Part shown: piece by piece, positions 8,257-17,032 of the stretch
How the letters are laid out: every line of letters begins with the position of its first letter
Numbering within the stretch: the first letter of the stretch is position 1
Assembly (NCBI RefSeq): GCF_000741775.1
Contig: NZ_JGZR01000005.1
Span: 124,001-188,000, forward strand
DNA length: 64,000 nt
Direction of reading: 5' to 3'
Origin: Bifidobacterium subtile
Lineage (GTDB): Bacteria > Actinomycetota > Actinomycetes > Actinomycetales > Bifidobacteriaceae
Translations under genes and position numbers: made by a program
Notes under the pieces: model-generated
The model's database searches: none
What the model was told of the DNA's origin: nothing
The model's input: the letters and a program-made list of their open reading frames with translations, nothing else

Positions 8257-9308
8257 CAGTGCTCACCCTCTTGCGCCGCCGGACGCGTCGAAATTGACGA
8301 CGCTGTCTGCACCGCCGATGAATCTGCGTGCGAGTTTGCCGCCGAATTCGATCTCCCCTCCGGAACCGCGTGGGACGAGTCGACTTCCGCGACGAATTCT
8401 TGGTTGCCGTTTGGCTCGACGAGTCCACTGGCGCTCGCAGCGACATGAGACTCATCGGGGTTTACAGCCTCGCAACCCATAGCATCGCAACCCGCAGCAT
8501 CGCTATCATTTTCGGGCGGCTGACCCTCCTCGCCCGAATCAGCGTGCAGCGTCAGTTCTCGGGCGGCGTGCACGAGCTGCCGAGCCTGCGGCGTGCGTGG
8601 CTGGCCGAGCAGCTCGCGCGTCGAACCGGATTCGATGATGTGCCCCGCGTCGAGCACATAGCAGTCGTCGGTGGCGTGCGCGAGCACCGAGAAGTCATGC
8701 GTGATGAACAGCATCGAAGCGCCCGACTCGTCGACCAGCGACACGAGCAGCCGCACGATCTGGCGTTGGGTGATGGAATCCAGCGCAGTGGTCGGCTCGT
8801 CGGCGAGTATGAGCTTCGGCGCGCCCACCAGTGCAGCGGCGATGCCGACGCGCTGCTGCTGACCACCGGAAAGCTGGTGCGGGAATCGGCTGCCGATCGA
8901 CGCGTCAAGCCCCACTTTGGCGAGCATCGCGGCCGCGCGCGCCTTGCGCTGCGCTGCCGAAAGCTCGAAATGCAGCGCGAGCGGCAGCATCACCTGCTGC
9001 ATGACCGTCAGCACCGGGTTGAGCGCACTGCCGGGATTCTGGAACACCATCGAGACATACCGACCGCGCAGGTCGGCAAGCCCGCGTTCGCCCATGCCGA
9101 TGATCTCCTCGCCCTCGTAGCGAATCGAGCCGGAACACGTTGCGGTCGTCGGCAGCAGGCCCATCATCGCCCGCGCAATCATCGATTTGCCTGATCCCGA
9201 AGCGCCTATCAGGCCAACGCGGCTGTGATCGGCGATGTGGATATCCACGTCGCGGACGATCGGCACGCCGCCTATCGCAATCGAAAGCCCTTGGATGTCC
9301 ACGCTCAT
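8256..9308 (-). CDS. Peptide ABC transporter ATP-binding protein (DppD/OppD-like)
   Basis: A 350-residue ATPase with Walker A GASGSGKSMIARAM, signature [19 protein letters not shown] and Walker B LILADEPTTALD. The ABC domain fills residues 1-245. The last ~100 residues are a Ser/Ala/Glu-rich, probably disordered tail (DSGEEGQPPENDSDAAGCD and onward) in place of the usual short oligopeptide-ATPase C-terminal motif. It overlaps the permease gene upstream by ATGA and the next ATPase gene downstream in the same way. It powers the two permeases encoded just upstream. Confidence 0.9.
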   Translation of the reverse strand: MSVDIQGLSIAIGGVPIVRDVDIHIADHSRVGLIGASGSGKSMIARAMMGLLPTTATCSGSIRYEGEEIIGMGERGLADLRGRYVSMVFQNPGSALNPVLTVMQQVMLPLALHFELSAAQRKARAAAMLAKVGLDASIGSRFPHQLSGGQQQRVGIAAALVGAPKLILADEPTTALDSITQRQIVRLLVSLVDESGASMLFITHDFSVLAHATDDCYVLDAGHIIESGSTRELLGQPRTPQARQLVHAARELTLHADSGEEGQPPENDSDAAGCDAMGCEAVNPDESHVAASASGLVEPNGNQEFVAEVDSSHAVPEGRSNSAANSHADSSAVQTASSISTRPAAQEGEH

Positions 9309-10342
9309 GAGCGCACCTGCTTCGATTGCATCGGCTCAGGCTGTGGCAGCCTCGTCTGTCTGGACTTCACTTGGCTCGGCTCTTCCTGTTCCAACCGCGA
9401 TTGCCCTGGCTCTGTCTGTCTAATCTCCGCCTGTTTCAGTCCGATCGGCTCCGGCTCCGTCAGCCCCGGCTGCGCATGGCTCGCCTCAGCCCTCCGCACC
9501 CGCACTTGCCGCAGCGCCGGATTCGCCACCGGGTCGGCCGCTTCGCGCAGGGCATCGCCAAACAGGTTCAGCGCCACGACCACGCAGGTGACGATCAATC
9601 CCGGCCAGAGCACGGTGATCGGGTACACGTTGATGAACTTGACCGAAGTCGCCAAGGAATGGCCCCAGCTCGGCACGCCCGAGGGCACGCCGATGCCCAA
9701 GTAGGTCAGCCCGGACTCGGCCAAGACCGCAGTGCCTGCGGACAATGAGAGCTGCACAGACATAGTAGGCAGGGCATTGGGTACGATATGGCTGACCAGC
9801 ACGCGCAATGGCGAAACGCCAGCGGCCCGGGCCGCTTCGGCATAATCGGAACGCGCCGCGAGCAAGGCCTGCGGCCGCGCGACCCTGGCGAGGTTCAGAC
9901 CATACCCCAGCCCGCAGGCGATGACGATGACGGCGATGGATGCGCCCATCGGCACCGCCAGAATCAGGGCAATCAACACCGTAGGAATCGAAATCAGCGC
10001 GTCCACGGCGACGACCGTCACGCCTGACAGCATCGCGGCGCCCGACACCATGGCGGCGATGAGCAGCAGCCCAATCACGGCGGAGACGCCGATGGTCAGC
10101 ACGACAATCAGCAAATTCGTGCGCGAGCCGGCCATCAGCCAGCTGAACACATCGGCTCCCGTGCCATCGGTGCCGAGCCAATGATCCGTTGAAGGCGCGG
10201 CCCAGACATGATAGCCGTCGGTGGCCCAGAGTGAATGCGGCGTCCACAACAGTGATGCGAGCGCGATCAGCACCCACGCGCTGAGCACGATCAGCGCGTA
10301 GCGTCCCTGCGCATGCGCCCAGATGGATTTCAGGACGGTCAT
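9305..10342 (-). CDS. Peptide ABC transporter permease (DppC/OppC-like)
   Basis: This integral membrane subunit has about 345 residues. The first membrane segment (ALIVLSAWVLIALASLLW) is followed by an external loop with the DppC-like WLGTDGTGADVFSWLMAGSR motif, then five more segments. The ATP-binding-partner loop reads EAARAAGVSPLRVLVSHIVPNALP. The final ~75 residues are an unusual Glu/Gln/Pro/Arg-rich tail. The ATG at 10342 follows AAAGGC and gives the usual family N-terminus; an in-frame ATG at 10426 inside the previous gene would add 28 atypical residues. It works with the DppB-like permease encoded upstream. Confidence 0.88.
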   Translation of the reverse strand: MTVLKSIWAHAQGRYALIVLSAWVLIALASLLWTPHSLWATDGYHVWAAPSTDHWLGTDGTGADVFSWLMAGSRTNLLIVVLTIGVSAVIGLLLIAAMVSGAAMLSGVTVVAVDALISIPTVLIALILAVPMGASIAVIVIACGLGYGLNLARVARPQALLAARSDYAEAARAAGVSPLRVLVSHIVPNALPTMSVQLSLSAGTAVLAESGLTYLGIGVPSGVPSWGHSLATSVKFINVYPITVLWPGLIVTCVVVALNLFGDALREAADPVANPALRQVRVRRAEASHAQPGLTEPEPIGLKQAEIRQTEPGQSRLEQEEPSQVKSRQTRLPQPEPMQSKQVRS

Positions 10343-10407
10343 AGCCGTTGCCTTTCGCAATCGTCTCGTTGCCCATTTGCCTTGTGGTAGTCGAAGCGCC
10401 CGGTCAT
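10339..10407 (-). CDS. Possible 22-codon coupled mini-ORF between the two permease genes
   Basis: A frame of 22 codons (MTGRFDYHK... ending CERQRL) starts in an ATGA overlap with the stop of the upstream permease and ends in another ATGA overlap with the start of the downstream permease. It contains no recognisable domain. It may only serve to carry ribosomes from one permease gene to the next; there is no proof that the peptide has a role. Confidence 0.35.
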   Translation of the reverse strand: MTGRFDYHKANGQRDDCERQRL

Positions 10408-11396
10408 AGCTCCCGCCCTTCGGCATCGTTAAGCCTCGGGTCGAGCGCGCGGTGCAGCAGGTCGACGATCAGTCCGATGGCCAGGAAGAACGCGGCGAGC
10501 ATGAACAGCTCGCCCTGCACGGCGATCAGGTCGCGGTTGCCCACGTCGGTTATCAGCCCTTCGCCAAGGCCGGGAAGGTCGAAAAGATTCTCGATGACCA
10601 TGACGCCGGTGATCATCTCGGCGAAGGTCAGCCCGATCACAGAGACGAGCTGCGGCATCGCCAATCGCAACCCTACGGTGAGCATGGCCCGAGTGCGGGT
10701 CATGCCGCAGGCCATCGCCATGTCGATGGCGCTGCTCGAGAGCAGTTCCCCCAGCGCCGCACGAGTGTAACGCATCAGGCCCGCGCCAACGATAATGCCT
10801 ACTGCCAGCGCCGGCAATGCCAACGAGGACAAGGCCCGCGGAAAAGCCGCCCAACCCTCCTGCGGAAATCCCTGAGAGGGAAACAGGCCAATCAGGCCGA
10901 CGCCTTTGCCGAGCAGGAGAATAAGCAGCAGCCCGCCCCACAGCGCAGGAATCGAGCCGCCCACGATGGCGAGCGCATGAAACAGCGTGCGCAGTCGCTC
11001 GCTCCTAGCCAGACTCGACGCACAGCCGAGCGGAATGCCGATGAGCAATGCGATGGCAAGCCCCAAGGCAATCAGCGGGAAGGTCACCGAGGCGCGTGCG
11101 CCGACCTGCGCGGAAATCGTGCGCCCGGTGAGCATCGACACGCCGAAATCGCCGTGCAGCAGCGCCCCCGCCCAGTCAAGATACTGCTGGGCCAGCGGCC
11201 GGTCGAGTCCGAGCTGCGAGCGCAGCGCAGCGACCCGCGATGGCGGCGAATTCATCCCGGCCATCACCGAAGCCACATCGCCGGGAAGCACCCGCAGCGC
11301 CATGAAAATCACACCGGAGATGACGATGAGCGCCGCCACGAACAAGGCGAGCCGACGAAGGAGAAACCGCATGGATGCTGTGACCTTTGCGCCCAT
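10404..11396 (-). CDS. Peptide ABC transporter permease (DppB/OppB-like)
   Basis: About 330 residues (322 if translation starts at the second ATG, 11372). The first segment (LALFVAALIVISGVIFMAL) and the following VLPGDVA are typical for DppB. Five further membrane segments follow, with the ATPase-contact loop near ELLSSSAIDMAMACGMTRTRAMLTVGLR. It forms the channel with the DppC-like subunit. It lies 20 bp downstream of the binding-protein gene in the same operon. Confidence 0.9.
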   Translation of the reverse strand: MGAKVTASMRFLLRRLALFVAALIVISGVIFMALRVLPGDVASVMAGMNSPPSRVAALRSQLGLDRPLAQQYLDWAGALLHGDFGVSMLTGRTISAQVGARASVTFPLIALGLAIALLIGIPLGCASSLARSERLRTLFHALAIVGGSIPALWGGLLLILLLGKGVGLIGLFPSQGFPQEGWAAFPRALSSLALPALAVGIIVGAGLMRYTRAALGELLSSSAIDMAMACGMTRTRAMLTVGLRLAMPQLVSVIGLTFAEMITGVMVIENLFDLPGLGEGLITDVGNRDLIAVQGELFMLAAFFLAIGLIVDLLHRALDPRLNDAEGREL

Positions 11397-11416
11397 ATGT
11401 GCCCCGCCCGCAGCCG

Positions 11417-13096
11417 TTACGGCCGATAGACCACGTCATAGAGCGGCAGCAGCGTCTGGTTCAGGTTCACGGGGAAGCCCTCGACGCCCTTCGTCCACGC
11501 CGTGGTGACCCGGTAGTTGAATAGCCAGTCCGCCGGCGCATCCTGGCTCACCGTGCGAGCCGCCTGCGCCAGATACTTCTCGCTCTCCTTGGCGCTCGTG
11601 GCCGCGAGGGATTTCGCGTACAGCGCCTGCACTTCCTTGCTGTCGTAGTTGTAGTAGTAGGTCGGCGTGGCCCACTGGTAGAAGTCATGGCTTTCATTGT
11701 GGTCGACCAGCGACAGATCATAGTTCTTGTTGGTGTACACGTCTTGCAGCCAAGTGGAGAATTCGACGACGTTGACCTTCAGCTCGATGCCGACGGCCTT
11801 GAGTTGCGAGCGCAGCTGGTCGCCCAACTCGGTGCCGTAGGTGTTCGCGTAGGTCAGACTCAATTGCAACGGCTTGGAAGGGCTGTATCCGGCTTCGGCA
11901 AGCAGGCTCTTCGCCTTGGCCACGTCGTGCGGGTAGAGGTCGGTAAGATCTTCGTAGCCGGGGTCGAGGCTGGGAATGGGACCGCCGAGCGCTTTGTCGA
12001 CGCCGCCGCGCGAAGCGATGATCGCCTTGTGGTCGATCGCGTAGCGAATGGCCTGGCGCACGCGCCTGTCCGAGGTCTTCGCGCCCTTGGAATTGAATGC
12101 GAGCACGAACTTGTCGGTGTCATCGCCCGACTTGACGGCGTAGCGAGCGGCGTCCTTGCGGAAGGGTGCGGCCAGATTCTCGCTGATCGGCGCGAGCACC
12201 TGCACATCCCCGGATTTAAGGGCATTGACGGCAGCATTGTCATCGGCGAAATAGCGCACCAGGACATTGGCGGTCTTCGCCTTGTTCGGCCCCCAGTACT
12301 TCGGGTTGGCCTTGAGGGAGATCGAATCGTTGGCTACGAAGCGCTGCACCGTGTACGGCCCTGAACCTACCGCAGTGGTTTTCGCGTCATACTGCGCATG
12401 CCGATCGAAGACCAGCCCGGGCCTTCCGGCGAGCGACCACAGCAGGTCGGCGTATGGGGCGCTCAGCGTGATTTCGACCGTACGGGCATCTACGGCCCGC
12501 ACGGATTTGAAATTGCGCAGCGCTTCGGCGTCATGATACTGCTTCGTGACCAATTCGTCGATCGACCATGCCGCGTCGCTGGCGTCGAGCTTGTCGCCAT
12601 TGGAGAAGGTGATGCCGGTGTTCAAGTGGAAGGTGTATGTCTTGCCGTCGGCGCTGATATCCCAGCTCTTGGCCAACGCGGGCACGACCTGGTTCTTCGC
12701 ATCGCGCGCCACAAGGCCTTCGTAGACATTGCCGATGAGAATCTGGTCGAGAGAGGAGCCGGACTGGTTGCGTATGTCGAGATTGGTCGGAGGCAGCTTG
12801 AGGCCGATGGCGATCGTGTTTTTCGCGGCGGCGGCAGGCGCGGATTCGCCCGGCCGATTGAACACGAGCACGGCGGCGACGATCGCCGCCACAACCGCGA
12901 CTGCGATCACGATCCATACCCATGGCCTGCGCTGGCCATGCTCCGGTTTGCGCGGCTTGATGCTGGCGTTCAGCTCCGCATCGGTCCCCGCTTTGGTCGC
13001 ATTGATGCTGGTTGCGCCAGTGCTGGCCGCATCGGCATTGTCTGTGTTGGCCTTGGTTGCGTCGGCATCGCCGTACGCACCGTTCTGCTGTGTCAT
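11417..13096 (-). CDS. Peptide ABC transporter substrate-binding protein (family 5, OppA/DppA-like)
   Basis: This 559-residue extracellular protein has the SBP_bac_5 fold, with the family landmarks LAKSWDISADGKTYTFHLN and YFADDNAAVNALKSGDVQ. It is not a standard lipoprotein: no lipobox Cys is present. A ~65-residue Asn/Ala/Thr/Asp-rich N-terminus is followed by one membrane anchor (PWVWIVIAVAVVAAIVAAVLVF), so it is probably tethered by a signal anchor. The ATG at 13096 has GAGGCG just upstream; earlier in-frame ATGs fall in the promoter region. It is the first gene of the five-gene operon, and peptide import is the most likely role. A 38-bp dyad 70 bp upstream could regulate it. Confidence 0.9.
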   Translation of the reverse strand: MTQQNGAYGDADATKANTDNADAASTGATSINATKAGTDAELNASIKPRKPEHGQRRPWVWIVIAVAVVAAIVAAVLVFNRPGESAPAAAAKNTIAIGLKLPPTNLDIRNQSGSSLDQILIGNVYEGLVARDAKNQVVPALAKSWDISADGKTYTFHLNTGITFSNGDKLDASDAAWSIDELVTKQYHDAEALRNFKSVRAVDARTVEITLSAPYADLLWSLAGRPGLVFDRHAQYDAKTTAVGSGPYTVQRFVANDSISLKANPKYWGPNKAKTANVLVRYFADDNAAVNALKSGDVQVLAPISENLAAPFRKDAARYAVKSGDDTDKFVLAFNSKGAKTSDRRVRQAIRYAIDHKAIIASRGGVDKALGGPIPSLDPGYEDLTDLYPHDVAKAKSLLAEAGYSPSKPLQLSLTYANTYGTELGDQLRSQLKAVGIELKVNVVEFSTWLQDVYTNKNYDLSLVDHNESHDFYQWATPTYYYNYDSKEVQALYAKSLAATSAKESEKYLAQAARTVSQDAPADWLFNYRVTTAWTKGVEGFPVNLNQTLLPLYDVVYRP

Positions 13097-13165
13097 AATC
13101 GCCTCGAATATGGCTCGGTGTCGTTGTATTTTCAGTTCTATGCTGGCCGCCCATATGGGTCGTCC

Positions 13166-13203
13166 GCACTGTGTCATTTACACTGCGTAAATCCACACAG
13201 TGC
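13166..13203. promoter_or_regulatory. 38-bp dyad between the peptide-transport operon and coaX
   Basis: GCACTGTGTCATTTAC (13166-13181) is mirrored by GTAAATCCACACAGTGC (13187-13203) with one extra base and one mismatch, around a 5-nt centre. It lies between the divergent starts at 13096 and 13314. The length and position fit an operator for the transport operon; the regulator is not identifiable here. Confidence 0.6.
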
Positions 13204-13313
13204 CAGCATAGCCCTATGATGGGAAGTCGGACATGCTCGCAAAGCGTCACGACGCATCGCAGCCGGTCGCGGCAAGCAACAGCAGGTCGCAACATCACAG
13301 GTCGGGAGGCCCC

Positions 13314-14081
13314 ATGCTTATCGCGGTTGACATCGGCAACACCAACATCGTGCTCGGCTTCCTGCACGGTCAGGAGACCATCGGCACCTACCGCATGACC
13401 AGCAAGGCGAACCACACTTCGGACGAGTACGGGCTGATGCTCAGGCAGTTCCTGACGCTGAGCGGCCTGGAGCCCGACGATGTGGACGATGTCATCGTTT
13501 CCTCGGTGGTGCCCAAGGTCATGCACTCCTTCCGCTCGAGCATCATCAAGTTTCTGGGCATCGATCCGATGATCGTGGGACCGGGAATCAAATCGGGCAT
13601 CGGCATCCGACTCGACGACCCCAAGTCGCTGGGCGCCGACTGCCTGGCCGACTGCGCCGGAGCGTACTACACGTATGGCGGCCCAGTGCTCGTCGCCGAT
13701 TTCGGCACCGCCACCACCTTCAACTACGTCAACGCCAAAGGCACCATCGTCTCCGGACTCATCGCCCCGGGCATCCGCACCGCCGCCGCAGCGCTGTGGG
13801 GCGAGACCGCGCAGCTGCCCGAAGTCGAGATCACCCGGCCGGATTCCATACTGGCCACCGAGACCAAAACCGCTATGCAGGCCGGGCTGTATTACAACTT
13901 CCTCGGCGGCATCGAGCGTACGATCCGGCAGTTCCACGATGAAATCGACGAGGACTTCCGCGTGATCGCCACCGGCGGCCTTGGCAGCATTTTCGCCAAC
14001 GACACGGACCTGATCGACGTCTACGACCCCGAGCTCATGTTCAAGGGCATGGCCGCGATCTACGAGCGCAACGCCAAATAA
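13314..14081 (+). CDS. coaX: Type III pantothenate kinase
   Basis: This 255-residue cytoplasmic enzyme phosphorylates pantothenate, the first step of coenzyme A synthesis. It begins MLIAVDIGNTNIVLGF, the CoaX phosphate-binding start of the ASKHA fold. Other family motifs are LGADCLADCAGAY, DFGTATTFNYVNAKG and SGLIAPGIRTAAAAL. Length and motifs are normal. The ATG at 13314 follows GGGAGG; a longer frame from 13233 has neither a ribosome-binding site nor family similarity. No other CoA gene adjoins it. Confidence 0.95.
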   Translation: MLIAVDIGNTNIVLGFLHGQETIGTYRMTSKANHTSDEYGLMLRQFLTLSGLEPDDVDDVIVSSVVPKVMHSFRSSIIKFLGIDPMIVGPGIKSGIGIRLDDPKSLGADCLADCAGAYYTYGGPVLVADFGTATTFNYVNAKGTIVSGLIAPGIRTAAAALWGETAQLPEVEITRPDSILATETKTAMQAGLYYNFLGGIERTIRQFHDEIDEDFRVIATGGLGSIFANDTDLIDVYDPELMFKGMAAIYERNAK

Positions 14082-14138
14082 GGGGTTTGCCGATTGGTTC
14101 GGCAGGCGTGTCCCGTCTTGTCGGGCAGGCAGGCGGAA

Positions 14139-15554
14139 CTATTGAATGGTGAAGCCCTGATTGACCCCATACTCCTTGAGATCCTTCTGCCACAGGGCGA
14201 TGCCCGCGTCCAGCGAGATCTTGGGGCCGGGCGACTTGGGTGGCGCAATCTTGCTGCCATCGGAGTTGAGCATCCCCGCATCGATGCGCGCCTGGGTCAG
14301 CGCGGCGGATCGCTCGGCGGTGGACCAGCGGTATGCCTGCCCCACTGTGCCGCGGAAGTCGCTGCGCGCATACACTTCGAACGGCAGGTACTGGTATCCG
14401 ACCGACACACGTTCCGCAGCCTTCGAGAGCACTTTGTTGAACTCCTGACCTCCAAAATACGGCACGCTGATGCCGCGCGAATCCTTGATGGTGGTCTTCG
14501 AAAGGAATCCGGGAGCATTCAATGACGCCGTGTCAGCCGGGAAAGCGCCACCGTCCACGCGGGCGCGGATTCCGGCTTCCTCGTGGCAGGCGTATTCGAC
14601 GAAGCGGAAGGCCGCATTGGGCTTGCGGCTGGACTGCAGCACGCCCAACGCCGAACCGCCGTTCTCTGAATTCGTGGACGAGCCGTCGGCGGTGGGCATC
14701 GGCGCCACGCGCCACAGCCCTGCCGTTCCCGGCACGTCCGAAAGCAGCAGCGAAGGCATCCACGCACCTGAGAACACCGAGGCCACGTCGCCCGACCCCA
14801 AGGCGCGCTTCCACCCGTCCGACCATGTGGAAAGCTGGGTGTCGATAAGCCCTTCGTCGATCATCTTCTGCCAGAACTCGGTGAACGTCTTCGTGCCCGA
14901 GTCGCCGTCGAGATCGACGGTCACCGTCTTGCCGTCGACCGAAGTGCGGAACGGACGTCCTCCGGCCAGCCAGATCATCGCATCGTAGAAGCTCGCGTCA
15001 CCGGAGTCGGCTGCGATGTACACGCCAGTCGCCTTGAGCTTCTTGGCCGCTTCGTAGTAATCGTTCCACGTATGAATCGTCGAAGCATCCACCCCCGCCT
15101 GGTCGAACGCGCTCTTGTTGTAGAAGAACGCCATCGGCCCCGAGTCCATCGGCAGTCCGTAGACCCGGCCGTTGAGCCGCACCGAGGCCCAGGTGCCGGG
15201 CGTGTAGGCGTCGCCGTAGGTCACGGTTTTGTCGGTGAGATCGCGCAGCTGCCCGCTGATCGCATACTGCTGCAGCGCGAAGTATTCGAGCTGCACGACA
15301 TCCGGCGTGCCGTAGCCGTCCTCAATCGCCGTGTTGAGGTTCTCGTAGCCGCTCGTTGCCTTGATATCAACGCGAATGTCCGGATTCGCCCGCTCGAATC
15401 CGGCGGCCAGCGCCTTCATGCTCGGCTCCCACGACCAGACGGTGACGACGGTGCGCATGTCGCCCTGCCCGCAGGCCGCGGCGGCGAGCAGCATCAGCGA
15501 GGCGACGCCCAAGGCCAAGGCACGCCTAATGCGCCTCTTCCACCGCAATCCCAT
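14139..15554 (-). CDS. Orphan extracellular solute-binding lipoprotein (family 1, carbohydrate type)
   Basis: This 471-residue lipoprotein has a signal peptide ending in the lipobox LAAAACG (about residues 22-28). The mature domain has the family 1 sugar-binding layout: TVWSWEPSMKALAAGFERANPDI, YGTPDVVQLEYFALQQYA, YGLPMDSGPMAFFYNKSAFD and a Trp-rich C-terminal lobe. It should deliver a sugar or oligosaccharide to an ABC importer, but no permease or ATPase gene lies nearby, so its partners must be elsewhere. The ATG at 15554 was preferred because AAAGGA lies eight bases before it. Upstream is a dyad-rich 218-bp region. Confidence 0.87.
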   Translation of the reverse strand: MGLRWKRRIRRALALGVASLMLLAAAACGQGDMRTVVTVWSWEPSMKALAAGFERANPDIRVDIKATSGYENLNTAIEDGYGTPDVVQLEYFALQQYAISGQLRDLTDKTVTYGDAYTPGTWASVRLNGRVYGLPMDSGPMAFFYNKSAFDQAGVDASTIHTWNDYYEAAKKLKATGVYIAADSGDASFYDAMIWLAGGRPFRTSVDGKTVTVDLDGDSGTKTFTEFWQKMIDEGLIDTQLSTWSDGWKRALGSGDVASVFSGAWMPSLLLSDVPGTAGLWRVAPMPTADGSSTNSENGGSALGVLQSSRKPNAAFRFVEYACHEEAGIRARVDGGAFPADTASLNAPGFLSKTTIKDSRGISVPYFGGQEFNKVLSKAAERVSVGYQYLPFEVYARSDFRGTVGQAYRWSTAERSAALTQARIDAGMLNSDGSKIAPPKSPGPKISLDAGIALWQKDLKEYGVNQGFTIQ

Positions 15555-15601
15555 CAAGCCGGTCCTTTCCATTACTGACGTCGAGTCTACGATATAACAG
15601 C

Positions 15602-15767
15602 GCGCACTACGCAACAGTCAATTCCTATAGTGCGCACGAAACGAACATCATCGACTTCGTCCGATATGGCCAAAACCTTGATATTGTGCGTGCGTGTGAT
15701 CAAGCGCCGCGCTTTGCACGTTCGTTTCGTGCGCACTATGCGTCCAATCGGGAAGAGTGGTGCGCAC
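15602..15767. repeat. 20-bp inverted repeat with outer half-site copies
   Basis: 15627-15646 (ATAGTGCGCACGAAACGAAC) is perfectly complementary to 15720-15739, with a 73-nt spacer. Shorter copies of the palindromic core GTGCGCAC-type half-site lie outside both arms (15602-15612 and 15759-15767), 129-130 bp from their inner counterparts. It fills the space between the orphan binding protein and the pseudouridine synthase gene. Confidence 0.7.
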
Positions 15768-15772
15768 AGCCC

Positions 15773-16717
15773 CTATCCCAATGACACACGCGAGACGAAG
15801 CGACGCGGCTCATCGGTGATCGGGTCGATGAACGCCAGCGAACGTGCGACCAGCTGCAATGGGGCCGTGAAGTCGTCATAATCCGGGTACTTAATGCTCG
15901 GGTAGAGCTCGTCTCCGGTGATAGGCAGCCCCAGCGCATTCATATGCACGCGCAGCTGGTGCGTTTTGCCGGTTCTGGGCTCAAGTATGTAGCGGCGGCA
16001 ACGAGTTGGGCGGGACGAGCGAGCATTGGCGACGCGTTGACGAAAACCGCGATCGCTAGGTTGGCGACCGATGACGCTTCGGCCTTCGGCGCGGTAATTG
16101 GAATCGTGGAAGCCTGCCGGTTTCGCCTGGACATCCGAGCAGGCAGCCGCATAGTCCTCTGCGTGTTCCTTCCAGCGACTTTGCGCCTCACGCCGGTCCG
16201 CATATGCACTTCTTTCCGCGCCGCAGCCGTCGACATCACCTAGCCGAACCACCGTTTCGGCGTTCACTTCGCCGGGTTCCTCATAGGCCTGCAGGATGCC
16301 GCGCCGCTTGACGATGCGCGAGCGCCGCAGCAGCGGGAATACGGCAGGCGGGTCGAGGCGGGAGATGGTGCCGTACCGCGGCCGCGCAATCGGCGCGGCG
16401 GGCGCTAGGCATTCGTATGTCTTCGCGACCATATGCCGCTGGAACAGCATCTGATAGGTCTTGCGCAACCGCGGCTTGCGCGTGAACACCACGATGCCTG
16501 CGGTTGCGCGATCCAGCCGATGCGCCGGCACGATGTCAGGCTCGTTGAACCGTTCACGCAGCCGAATCAGCGCGGTCTGCCGGTACCACATGCCGCGTGG
16601 CGTGGTGGCGAGGAAATGCGGCTTGTCGATGACGATGATGCCGGAATCCTCGTACACGACGTCATAGTCGAAAGGGATTTCAGGCTCGGCATCGACCCAT
16701 CGATGGCCCTGAGTCAT
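15773..16717 (-). CDS. RluA-family pseudouridine synthase with a central insertion
   Basis: This 314-residue RNA-modifying enzyme carries the RluA motif HRLDRATAGIVVF, in which the Asp is the catalytic residue. IIVIDKPHFLATTPRG precedes it and LEPRTGKTHQLRVHM follows. Between roughly residues 165 and 245 there is a charged, Arg/Ser/Ala-rich stretch (from DVDGCGAERS to ARSSRPTRC) that the compact family does not have, probably a surface loop. There is no S4 domain. Which uridine in rRNA or tRNA is modified cannot be told. The ATG at 16717 has GGAG upstream. Confidence 0.88.
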   Translation of the reverse strand: MTQGHRWVDAEPEIPFDYDVVYEDSGIIVIDKPHFLATTPRGMWYRQTALIRLRERFNEPDIVPAHRLDRATAGIVVFTRKPRLRKTYQMLFQRHMVAKTYECLAPAAPIARPRYGTISRLDPPAVFPLLRRSRIVKRRGILQAYEEPGEVNAETVVRLGDVDGCGAERSAYADRREAQSRWKEHAEDYAAACSDVQAKPAGFHDSNYRAEGRSVIGRQPSDRGFRQRVANARSSRPTRCRRYILEPRTGKTHQLRVHMNALGLPITGDELYPSIKYPDYDDFTAPLQLVARSLAFIDPITDEPRRFVSRVSLG

Positions 16718-16849
16718 GCTTCGCTCCTTATGTCTGTTGCCCGTCGCACCAGAGGACGAATGTTGTCTGCCGCCGCTGTCCCGCGTTGCGCGGCAAGCGC
16801 CACAGAGCGCGGTCATGCGCAGAGCGCACGAATGCCATATGGCTTACGG

Positions 16850-16927
16850 CCCTTTTGCGACGCTCATTTGAAACTGGAGTCACGAAAGGGGCTGCAGCTG
16901 TCGGCCAGTGCCTCTTTTGCGACGCTC
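16850..16927. repeat. Direct and inverted repeats with 62-nt period
   Basis: CTTTTGCGACGCTC occurs at 16852-16865 and 16914-16927, exactly 62 nt apart. A diverged inverted copy (GAGTCACGAAAGGGGC, 16877-16892) lies between them. The rest of the 315-bp gap 16718-17032, between the glmS stop and the pseudouridine synthase start, shows no gene. Confidence 0.5.
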
Positions 16928-17032
16928 CTCCGAACTCATAGGCCCGAATGGGGCAACGGCCTCGCAACTCCATAGGAATGCATCCCCAACGGCCTTTATT
17001 GCGTCCGCTGCGGGGCCATCCCGTCCAAGCAT

